Assembly (NCBI GenBank): GCA_030041435.1 | Contig: JASHNW010000069.1 | Span: 1 to 64,000, forward strand | Reading direction: 5' to 3' | DNA from: Acidobacteriaceae bacterium | GTDB lineage: Bacteria > Acidobacteriota > Terriglobia > Terriglobales > Acidobacteriaceae | Length of the DNA: 64,000 nt | In this document: positions 7,793 to 14,915 of the stretch, piece by piece | Position numbering within the stretch: the first letter of the stretch is position 1 | Layout: every line of letters begins with the position of its first letter | Notes under the pieces: model-generated | Databases searched by the model: none | What the model saw: only the letters and a program-made list of their open reading frames with translations | What the model was told of the DNA's origin: nothing | Made by a program: the position numbers and the translations under genes

Positions 7793-8758
7793 ATGAAAGC
7801 CGTCCTCTATCACCGCCACGGTCCGCCCGAAGTCCTTCAGTACCAGGAGATCGACAAGCCCATCCCCGGCAACGAAGAAGTTCTCATCAAAGTACACGCA
7901 GCCGCCCTCAATCCACTCGATTGGCGCATGATGCGAGCCCCGGAATTCCTCATCCGCATCCTGGCGGCAGTAATGAAGTTCAAAATCACCCGCCCCGGCG
8001 TGGATGTAGCCGGCGTCGTTGAATCCGTGGGCAGCAACGTCACGCAGTTCAAGCCCGGCGACGCCGTATTCGGCACCTGCGACGGGGCCTTTGCCGAGTA
8101 TGCGTGCACACCCGAGTCACAGCTTGCCCCGAAGCCGCAGAATCTGACCTTCGAGCAGGCCGCCTCAGCCCCGGTTGCTGCTTTCACCGCCCTCCAGGGC
8201 CTGCGCGACAAAGGCCATGTCCAGCCCGGTCAGAGGGTCCTTGTCAACGGCGCAGCCGGAGGCGTTGGGACGTTCACCGTGCAGATCGCCCGATGGTTCG
8301 GCGCTGAAGTCACCGGCGTTTGCAGCGCGCGGAATCTCGACCTCGTCCGATCCATTGGGGCGGCTCACGTCATCGACTATGCCCGCGAGGATTTCACCAA
8401 ATCGGCGGAAAAGTACGACGTGATCTTCGATCTCATCGCGAACCATCCAGTGTCCGATTGCCGCCGCATCATGAGCCTCCACGGCATCTACATCGGCGCC
8501 GGAGCGTCCAAAATCGGGTTCTTCTCGATGCTCCGCGGCTTGTTCATGACCCTCGTGGTCACGCATTTCTCGACGCGCAAGATCGTCTCCTTCATGGCAA
8601 AATTCCGCCAGGACGACCTGCTCCTCATAACGAACCTCATGGCCACCGGCAAAATCACCCCCGTCATCGACCGCACCTACACCCTCGCCGAAGTCCCCGA
8701 CGCCATCCGCTATCTTGAAACCGGCCACGCGCGCGGCAAAGTCGTTGTCACGGTCTGA
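7793..8758 (+). CDS. Zinc-independent MDR-family oxidoreductase (quinone-reductase-like)
   Basis: This 321-aa protein starts MKAVLYHRHGPPEVLQYQEI and has the GroES-like fold of the medium-chain dehydrogenase/reductase family. The nucleotide-binding motif is NGAAGGVGTFTVQIARWFGA (residues about 148-167). The Cys/His zinc ligands of classical alcohol dehydrogenases are absent, as in quinone oxidoreductases that use NADPH. It is the same length as, and highly similar to, the gene at 9785. They share the start MxAxxYHR, the block IDYAxEDFT and the end AEVPDAIRYLETGHA. The substrate cannot be told; quinones, enals or other xenobiotic carbonyls are typical. Confidence 0.88.
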   Translation: MKAVLYHRHGPPEVLQYQEIDKPIPGNEEVLIKVHAAALNPLDWRMMRAPEFLIRILAAVMKFKITRPGVDVAGVVESVGSNVTQFKPGDAVFGTCDGAFAEYACTPESQLAPKPQNLTFEQAASAPVAAFTALQGLRDKGHVQPGQRVLVNGAAGGVGTFTVQIARWFGAEVTGVCSARNLDLVRSIGAAHVIDYAREDFTKSAEKYDVIFDLIANHPVSDCRRIMSLHGIYIGAGASKIGFFSMLRGLFMTLVVTHFSTRKIVSFMAKFRQDDLLLITNLMATGKITPVIDRTYTLAEVPDAIRYLETGHARGKVVVTV

Positions 8759-8768
8759 TTGTGTCCTG

Positions 8769-9021
8769 GGGTGTATCGACATATAGAAACGACCCGCGTT
8801 GGGAGCGAAAAGGGAGCCTCAATTAGGTTTGGGCAGATAAGGACGACCGTTCTGGTCTAAGGGCGAGTGGGTTTTCGCTCCCAACCCTGCGGGACGGGGT
8901 CCTTTTCGCTCATTCCTTCGTCGCTCGTCGCTAAGATATTTCAATATCTGCCACTCCTCGCTCGCTCGGACTGAGCGAAAATGCCTCCCAACGCGGGCCG
9001 TTTCTATATGTCGATACACCC
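8769..9021. mobile_element. 253-bp non-coding element with 37-bp terminal inverted repeats (MITE-like)
   Basis: The ends 8769-8805 and 8985-9021 are inverted repeats with one mismatch in 37 bases; each outer end reads GGGTGTATCGACATATAGAA inward. The interior holds a second inverted pair (GAGCGAAAAGG near 8804 and CCTTTTCGCTC near 8900). There is no transposase frame. It sits between the convergent ends of the first MDR gene and the DUF4142 gene, starting 11 bp after one stop and ending 6 bp before the other. A miniature transposable element is the simplest reading. A large structured bidirectional terminator is the alternative. No clear target-site duplication is visible. Confidence 0.7.
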
Positions 9022-9027
9022 TGGAGC

Positions 9028-9561
9028 TTACCGGCCCGCTTTCGCCGCCCCTCTGGGGGCTTCCAGCGCCTTGGCGCCATCCAGATGCTTCTGCAGCGTG
9101 GGCAGCGCCTGCGCTGCATAAGCCTTCAGCGCCGGATTCTCCGCATCCGACGACTCCTTCTTGTAGATGGCGATCGCCTTCGTGTGCCCCGCAACCATCT
9201 CCTGGATGTACTTCCTGTCGAACGCCGCGCCCTTCAGCTTCTGAAATGGATCGACCATCGCCCGGTCGTGCTCGGTGTCGATCGCCGTGGGCACCGTCAG
9301 GCTGGCCTCGTGCGCGGCGGCGATCAACTGTCCGTAATCGGCCGTGTGATCCGTCGTGAGCGTCTGGCCGTAATCCTTTACCCCCTGCGCGGACGCGCTT
9401 GTTTGCGCCAGTTGTCCCAGGTTGGCTTCCACCATGTCGGTCTGTGCGGCGAAATCGACAAACTGCTGATCGCTCATCGTTGCGCGCGCGGTCTTTTTCT
9501 GGGCCAGCGCGGGCAGCGTGCAAACTGCCACGCAGCAGACCGCTGCAATCATTCGCTTCAT
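9028..9561 (-). CDS. DUF4142 exported protein
   Basis: The ATG at 9561 with GGAG about 9 nt upstream gives 177 aa. It has a signal peptide MKRMIAAVCCVAVCTLPALA, then a helical DUF4142 domain (about residues 28-165) with DQQFVDFAAQTDMVEANLGQ, VKDYGQTLTTDHTADYGQL and DRKYIQEMVAGHTKAIAIYK. These proteins are ferritin-like four-helix bundles exported to the periplasm; several carry His/Asp residues at positions reminiscent of metal sites. The function is not established. It lies between two paralogous MDR genes, transcribed in the opposite direction. Confidence 0.88.
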   Translation of the reverse strand: MKRMIAAVCCVAVCTLPALAQKKTARATMSDQQFVDFAAQTDMVEANLGQLAQTSASAQGVKDYGQTLTTDHTADYGQLIAAAHEASLTVPTAIDTEHDRAMVDPFQKLKGAAFDRKYIQEMVAGHTKAIAIYKKESSDAENPALKAYAAQALPTLQKHLDGAKALEAPRGAAKAGR

Positions 9562-9784
9562 GTCATTTTCTCCATTCAGGAAATCGTTCGCTACCAACGG
9601 AGAGTTAGATGCATGCGGTCCGGACGCCGTACACGCCGTACACGCCGCACCCGCCACCATCCGCGGCTCGCGGCGCCCCGGCGTGCGGCTCCGTCTGTGC
9701 GACCGCGTCAGGCCCGGACTGTCTCCGCTACCAGAGTCCCCGAACGACTATTCTTCACTTGTCCCCCGAGAACGGAGCTTCCCG

Positions 9785-10750
9785 ATGCGCGCAATCGTGT
9801 ACCACCGCTACGGTTCTCCCGACGTCCTGCAGCTGGAACAAATCCCCACGCCCACACCCGCCGACACCGGCGTTCTCATCCGAGTCCGCGCCGCCTCCGT
9901 CAATCCCATCGACTGGCACTTCGTCCGCGGCATGCCCTATGGCTTTCGCATGATGTCCGGACTGCGGGTGCCCAAAGAAACACGGCTCGGCATGGATATT
10001 GCCGGCACGGTCGAAACCGTCGGCGCAGGCGTAACGCAGTTCAAACCGGGGGACGATGTCTTCGGTGTCTGCCGCGGGGCCTTTGCCGAATACGCCTCGA
10101 CCCCCGCCACCGCTCTTGCGCTAAAGCCAGCAAATCTCTCCTTCGCGCAGGCCGGCTCGGTCGCCGTCGCTGCCCTCACCGCCCTGCAGTCTCTGCGCGA
10201 CAAAGCCCACATCCGGCCCGGACAAAAGGTTCTCATCAACGGCGCATCGGGTGGCGTCGGCACCTTTGCGGTTCAGATCGCCAGGTCCCTCGGCGCCGAA
10301 GTCACCGGCGTTTGCAGCACGCGCAACGTCGGCCTCGTCCAGTCCCTCGGCGCGCACCGCGTCATCGACTACGCCCACGAAGACTTCACGCAGAGCGGCC
10401 AGCGCTACGACATCTTCGTCGATTGCATCGGCAATCACCCCTTGTCCGCGTGCCGGCGCATCCTCGCCCCCAAAGGAATGTGCATCGTGGTCGGCGGGCA
10501 AAGCGGGAAATGGGTCAGCCCCATGGATCGTCTCATCGCCGCGCGCGCCATGTCCTGGTTCGTCAGCCAGAACTTCGTGTCGATCATGGCCCAATGGAGC
10601 CAGTCGGGCTTGGCTTTCCTCGCCGGCCTCATGGCATCCGGCCAGGTGACTCCCGCCATCGACCGAACCTACAGCCTCGCCGAAGTTCCCGACGCCATCC
10701 GCTATCTCGAAACCGGCCACGCCCAGGGCAAAGTCGCCATCATCGTCTGA
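9785..10750 (+). CDS. Zinc-independent MDR-family oxidoreductase, paralogue of the 7793 gene
   Basis: The ATG at 9785 follows GGAG and gives 321 aa starting MRAIVYHRYGSPDVLQLEQI. The nucleotide-binding motif is NGASGGVGTFAVQIARSLGA. Length, order of motifs and many blocks (ARTL-type N-terminus, GAFAEYAxTP, IDYAHEDFTQS, AEVPDAIRYLETGHAQGK) match the gene at 7793, so the pair arose by duplication. The active-site region differs: residues 220-270 carry a distinct hydrophobic stretch, so substrate preference may have diverged. An NADPH:quinone reductase-like role is the family expectation. Confidence 0.88.
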   Translation: MRAIVYHRYGSPDVLQLEQIPTPTPADTGVLIRVRAASVNPIDWHFVRGMPYGFRMMSGLRVPKETRLGMDIAGTVETVGAGVTQFKPGDDVFGVCRGAFAEYASTPATALALKPANLSFAQAGSVAVAALTALQSLRDKAHIRPGQKVLINGASGGVGTFAVQIARSLGAEVTGVCSTRNVGLVQSLGAHRVIDYAHEDFTQSGQRYDIFVDCIGNHPLSACRRILAPKGMCIVVGGQSGKWVSPMDRLIAARAMSWFVSQNFVSIMAQWSQSGLAFLAGLMASGQVTPAIDRTYSLAEVPDAIRYLETGHAQGKVAIIV

Positions 10751-11007
10751 ACACCGCTGGCCCCTCAGCCGACATTTTCCGGCCGCCAGCATGCGCCACA
10801 ACCCATGTAGAATCAATCGGTTGCCCCGGTGTCTATCAAGCCTCGCACAACCCGTGCGGAATCAGCCCGTTGCCGCAGCCCCGCGGCGCCTGGCTGCCCC
10901 CTCCCCCTCGAACCCCTGCGAAATCTGTTGACTCCCCGCACGGCCCCTCATTACATTCGTGCAACCGGACAACGCTGCTCCATCCCCATCCTCACAGGCG
11001 GGCGATC

Positions 11008-13533
11008 ATGCGCTGCTTGCGTTTCCTTCTACTGGGCTCAGTAGTCCTGGCCTGCACTGCGATGCCCGCCGTCGCGCAGCTGCAGCTCCAGGCCGGCAGC
11101 CCCGCTGTCCTGCAGGCTGGCGCCGGCTCCGCTCGGTTCACTCTGCACAACGCCGGATCCGCTCCTGTCCCCCTCAGCCTGAGGGTCGGTGCCATCACCG
11201 ATGAAACCTCCCAGGTCGCGCTCAGCGCGCCCAAGGTCACCCTGCAACTGGAAGCCGCCGGCCAGCCTGTCCCCCCATCCATCGCCCCTCAGCAGAATCT
11301 GTACCTGTCGGCCGTCATCGCCAGCCTGACGAATTCCGCCGCCGCGCAAATCCGCATCTTCAACGGACTCGACCCCGTCGGCACGCTGGAAGCCGTTGCC
11401 GCGGATGCTCCGCTCAATATCTCCATCTCCGGAAATGGCTCCTCCGCCACCACGCCCCTGGTCTTCACCCATGACCGCAAGGCGTGGCTCACGCTGAAGA
11501 ACGGCGATCCCGAAGCCTACAACCTCAACTGGGTTTTCCATCTCCACGACATGGAGTCCTCTGGCGCCATCGTCCTCCCCGCCAATGGCTCCGTGGTCAT
11601 CTCCGTCGATCCTCAGGACGACGTCTACTCCTGGAGCGACTACATTCACCCCTCCGCGCGAACCGCATACCTGGTGCTTTCGCTGGTGCCCCCGGGCGCG
11701 GCCCCTAAACTTATCCTTCCCTCCCGCGATCTTCCTGTCGGCCTCACCATGCAGCGCACCACCGAGGCCAAAACAACCATCGGGTCCGATCTGTATGTCA
11801 TCGTCGCCCTTCTCATCGGTGGCTTCCTTTCCGTTTTGGTCACCGGAGTGCTCCCCGTATCCCGCCGCCGCTCCGCCTTCCGCACCCAGCTCGCCGATCT
11901 GGCCAACCGCACCAGCAGCGTCAGCACCCGCGTCGATTCCTACCTGCGTGTCCTGCTCCGCCTGGAACGGAAGAAGATCGATGCGGCCCTTACGCAAACT
12001 AAGTCGTTCTACCCCAGCGCCAGCAGCTCGCTCGACGATATCGGCGCCGACATCGATCGCCTGACCAAGCGCCTCACCGTCGCCGAGCGCATCGACGATC
12101 TCCGCCGCCGGCTCGAAGCGTCCTGGGCTACCGCGCCCCCGTCGGTGGTCGGCGACGTCGACGCGAAACTCCAGGCTGCCGCGGATTCCATGCACAGCTT
12201 CGCCCTTTCCGACGACAACGTGACCGCAGCCAGCGCCTGCCTCGATGCTGCGAATGCCTCTATGACCGCCACCAACAACTCCGCCGACCTGGCCGCCAGG
12301 ATAGCCGTTTCATTCAACGATCTGAAAACGCGCGTCAGCACCTTTGACCTCAAATTCGACGATCTGCGCAACGCGTTGCCCGGCGTATTCAAGGTTCTCG
12401 ATGAGCCCTTCGGTGAGGCGAAAAACATTACCCCGGCGATGCTCTACGGCATCGACCACAGCGTGGCCGCGATGAACCTTGCCCTCGATTACGCCGTCAT
12501 CCGGCAGACCGTCGTCGCGCAGCCGCAGGAGATCGTCCCCGTTCCAGCCAATCCCGTCTGCGAGAATGCAAAGCTGCATCAGCCCGAACTGATCGAACTG
12601 CTCAGCGCAAGGTTCTGGCAGTCCCTCCGCGAAGCCCGAACCCTCGTCCAGGAAATGCGCGAGAACATCTACGAGCAGGATGTTCTGGACCAGCTCCCGG
12701 ACCACGCAACACTGAGGTTCGAGACCCAGGAGGCCAGCCCGCATCGGCGCGACTGCGTCTCGGCGAAAGATGTCCTGGACCGGAGCCAGGAGAGTGCGAA
12801 ACTGACCTTCGATACGCAAAAGGCCCGCCCGTATTTGCCCGTCAATTTCTATATCGAGTTCAGAGATTCGAAATTCAAAGAGGCTGCAGCCCTCCACCGT
12901 CTTGCCTTCGAATGGGACTTCCCGAACCATCTCCAGGAAAAAGGCGCGAAGGTTTGCCACTTCTTTCTCGGAACCGAGTCGGAGTGTCCTCCCACCCGCG
13001 ATCCGGCGGCAAAGCCGGTCGGCGACGCCGCCGCGGAAACCTCACCGCAGCCTGACACCTCGCGAAGGCTGCCACTCAATCCCACCGATCTCGATTGGCC
13101 GGCCTTCCTCTCCTGGCTGTACGGTCGCCCGAGTCGCAGCCATACAGTCCGGGTGTGGGTCACCGTCCAGAAGAAAAAATCTCCCTCGCTGCCCATGTCC
13201 AGGGGTCTCGCTCAGGCGAATGCCGGTGCGGCTGGCTCCGCCCAGCCGTCGGGCGCCGCTGCGTCCTCTGCGCAGCCGGAGAGCGGCGCGCGCACCCTCA
13301 CCAACACCATCGAGATCCAGGGCGAGAGCCGCAATCCCGATCGTTCGCGCGCGCTCACGGAGTTGCTGCAGTTCTTCATCGCCTTCGGCGTGGCCCTTGC
13401 CGGATTGCTCGCCGGCGGCGTAGAGCAGCTGGGCAAACTCGACCTGATCCCTGCAACCTTTGCCATCGTCGGCCTCGGCTTCGGCGCGGACGCAGTCAAA
13501 AATCTGCTCACCCAGCCGGCGAAGAAGAGCTGA
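11008..13533 (+). CDS. Unrecognised 841-aa exported membrane protein with coiled-coil core
   Basis: The first plausible ATG gives 841 aa with a signal peptide (MRCLRFLLLGSVVLACTAMP, cleavage after AVAQ). Residues about 25-250 look like beta-rich Ig-like extracytoplasmic modules. A TM helix lies at about 260-282 (YVIVALLIGGFLSVLVTGVL), followed by a basic stretch SRRRSAFR. A long helical region (about 285-480) is consistent with coiled coil. Next come a charged segment with an internal near-duplication (see findings), a Ser/Ala/Pro-rich linker (about 735-765) and two hydrophobic C-terminal helices (about 787-835). I recognise no catalytic motif and no family. The topology suggests an inner-membrane protein with a periplasmic sensor part and a large cytoplasmic helical part. 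Confidence 0.8.
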   Translation: MRCLRFLLLGSVVLACTAMPAVAQLQLQAGSPAVLQAGAGSARFTLHNAGSAPVPLSLRVGAITDETSQVALSAPKVTLQLEAAGQPVPPSIAPQQNLYLSAVIASLTNSAAAQIRIFNGLDPVGTLEAVAADAPLNISISGNGSSATTPLVFTHDRKAWLTLKNGDPEAYNLNWVFHLHDMESSGAIVLPANGSVVISVDPQDDVYSWSDYIHPSARTAYLVLSLVPPGAAPKLILPSRDLPVGLTMQRTTEAKTTIGSDLYVIVALLIGGFLSVLVTGVLPVSRRRSAFRTQLADLANRTSSVSTRVDSYLRVLLRLERKKIDAALTQTKSFYPSASSSLDDIGADIDRLTKRLTVAERIDDLRRRLEASWATAPPSVVGDVDAKLQAAADSMHSFALSDDNVTAASACLDAANASMTATNNSADLAARIAVSFNDLKTRVSTFDLKFDDLRNALPGVFKVLDEPFGEAKNITPAMLYGIDHSVAAMNLALDYAVIRQTVVAQPQEIVPVPANPVCENAKLHQPELIELLSARFWQSLREARTLVQEMRENIYEQDVLDQLPDHATLRFETQEASPHRRDCVSAKDVLDRSQESAKLTFDTQKARPYLPVNFYIEFRDSKFKEAAALHRLAFEWDFPNHLQEKGAKVCHFFLGTESECPPTRDPAAKPVGDAAAETSPQPDTSRRLPLNPTDLDWPAFLSWLYGRPSRSHTVRVWVTVQKKKSPSLPMSRGLAQANAGAAGSAQPSGAAASSAQPESGARTLTNTIEIQGESRNPDRSRALTELLQFFIAFGVALAGLLAGGVEQLGKLDLIPATFAIVGLGFGADAVKNLLTQPAKKS

Positions 13534-13628
13534 TTCGCCGGGTGACCTGCGTCAGAAGTCGGTTGCGGCGTTGTTCTTTGGTTTGCATCAGGGCACGACG
13601 TCACCGCCGCCTCGCCCTCCGCACAGCG

Positions 13629-14417
13629 CTACCCGCGGCTCCACGTCTTATCCGGAGCATGGCACAGCGTCTCCAGCGGACAATCCACGCACCGCGGCTT
13701 CCGGGCAACACAAATCTGCCGCCCGTGATGGATCATCTCGTGCGAGAACGCGATCCACCGGTCCCTCGGGATCACCCGCATCAGATCCTCTTCCACCCGC
13801 TTCGGATCCTCCGCCCGCGTCAGCCCCAGCCGGTGGCTCAGCCGCAGCACGTGCGTGTCGACCACCACCCCCTCGGCCTTATGAAAGGCCACGCCCAGCA
13901 CGACGTTCGCCGTCTTGCGCGCCACCCCCGGCAGCGTCAGCAGCTCCTCCATCGTCTCCGGAACCTTCCCGCCAAAATCGCTCACCACCTTCTTCGCTGC
14001 TCCCGAAATCGACTTCGCCTTGTTGTGATAAAACCCCGTCGACCGAATCTCCTCCTCGATCGCGGGCAGGGAAGCCGCGGCAAACGCCGCTGGGGAAGGG
14101 AATTTGCGGAACAGGGAAGGCGTCACCATATTCACGCGCGCATCCGTGCACTGCGCCGAAAGAATCGTCGCCACCAGCAGCTCCCACGCATTGCGATGCT
14201 GCAGCGCGCACTCCGCATTGGGATACGCCGCCGCCAGCCGCCGCAGCAGCTCCGCAATCCGCTTTGCATCCGTGTCCAGCCCTGCGTCTTTCGCGCCCGC
14301 GGACTTCTTCCCCTGTGCCGCCGGCTTCTTGATCGCCCGCCCCGCCTTCCCCGCAGTCCGCGCCGCCTTCCCCGCAGACGCCTTCTTCGCCACCATCTTC
14401 TTCACCATGCCGAGCAT
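13629..14417 (-). CDS. nth: Endonuclease III (DNA glycosylase/AP lyase) with basic N-terminal tail
   Basis: Starting at ATG 14417 (or 14408) the protein is 262 aa. Residues about 5-45 form a Lys/Ala-rich tail resembling histone H1. The Nth core follows with LVATILSAQCTDARVNMVTP, the helix-hairpin-helix LLTLPGVARKTANVVLGVAF (containing the catalytic Lys in GVARKTANVV), the catalytic Asp in VVDTHVLRLSHRLGL, and the 4Fe-4S cluster Cys pattern CVARKPRCVDCPLETLC at the C-terminus. It excises oxidised pyrimidines in base-excision repair. It is divergent from the blaI-like gene; a longer reading frame upstream would run through that promoter and is unlikely. Confidence 0.93.
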   Translation of the reverse strand: MLGMVKKMVAKKASAGKAARTAGKAGRAIKKPAAQGKKSAGAKDAGLDTDAKRIAELLRRLAAAYPNAECALQHRNAWELLVATILSAQCTDARVNMVTPSLFRKFPSPAAFAAASLPAIEEEIRSTGFYHNKAKSISGAAKKVVSDFGGKVPETMEELLTLPGVARKTANVVLGVAFHKAEGVVVDTHVLRLSHRLGLTRAEDPKRVEEDLMRVIPRDRWIAFSHEMIHHGRQICVARKPRCVDCPLETLCHAPDKTWSRG

Positions 14418-14475
14418 TGTAGCCGCTCCCGCCCCTCGATCCGCGCCCCCCACCCCGCATCTCCTAAACTCATAG

Positions 14476-14505
14476 TTGACAACCTCGCTCCCTCCGGCGT
14501 ACAGT
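14476..14505 (+). promoter_or_regulatory. Candidate promoter of the blaI-blaR1 pair
   Basis: TTGACA at 14476-14481 and TACAGT at 14500-14505 are separated by 18 bases. They lie just upstream of the palindromic operator at 14505-14520 and the GTG start at 14532, the expected layout for an autorepressed BlaI promoter. Confidence 0.55.
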
Positions 14506-14520
14506 CCTAAGTTATTAGGA
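14505..14520. promoter_or_regulatory. Palindromic operator for the BlaI-like repressor
   Basis: TCCTAAGTTATTAGGA is a perfect 6+4+6 inverted repeat. It overlaps the end of the -10 box and supplies the AGGA of the ribosome-binding site of the blaI-like gene. Another TCCTAA half-site lies at 14462-14467. Binding of a BlaI dimer here would block both transcription start and early elongation. The sequence differs from the TACA/TGTA operators of staphylococcal BlaI. Confidence 0.6.
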
Positions 14521-14531
14521 GAAGCGCCGCC

Positions 14532-14915
14532 GTGGGCAAATCCCCGAAACCCCGCTTCACCCAGCTTGAGCTCCGCATCATGCAGGTCATCTGGCGCTGC
14601 GGCGCCTCCACCGTCGCCGCCGTCCAGGCCGAGCTCCGCCCGCCTCTCGCCTACACCACCGTTCAGACCGTCCTCAACATCCTCCACCGCAAAGGCAAGC
14701 TCCGCCGCGATCTTCAGGGCCGCGCTTACGTCTACTCCGCCAAAGTCACCCAGGCTCGCGCCCTCGGCCAGGGCGTCCGTGACCTCATCGACCGCATGTT
14801 CGGCGGCTCCAGCGAGGAGCTCGTCATGAGCCTGCTCAAAAATCGCCAGATCGACGCGGCAACCCTCGCCGAGCTATCCCGCCGCTTCAGCCGCACCGGG
14901 GAGGACGAAGCATGA
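14532..14915 (+). CDS. BlaI/MecI-family winged-helix repressor
   Basis: This 127-aa protein uses a GTG start about 11 nt after AGGAGA. The winged-helix DNA-binding domain spans about residues 8-75 with FTQLELRIMQVIWRCGASTV, YTTVQTVLNILHRKGKLRRD and GRAYVYSAKVT. The C-terminal dimerisation helices (about 80-120) contain LIDRMFGGSSEELVMSLLKN. BlaI proteins repress their own operon and are inactivated by proteolysis when the partner BlaR1/MecR1 sensor is triggered. The stop codon overlaps the start of the M56 peptidase gene in ATGA, so the two are coupled. No beta-lactamase gene lies nearby, so the regulated targets may be elsewhere or concern envelope stress. Confidence 0.92.
   Translation: MGKSPKPRFTQLELRIMQVIWRCGASTVAAVQAELRPPLAYTTVQTVLNILHRKGKLRRDLQGRAYVYSAKVTQARALGQGVRDLIDRMFGGSSEELVMSLLKNRQIDAATLAELSRRFSRTGEDEA

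Noticed and set aside
8769-9021. Complete insertion sequence
   Set aside because: No transposase frame fits inside 253 bp; only the inverted ends are IS-like.
11038-12195. Long open frame antisense to the 841-aa protein
   Set aside because: It mirrors the reading of the real gene in high-GC DNA, has Gly/Asp/Glu-rich composition without domains and no ribosome site.
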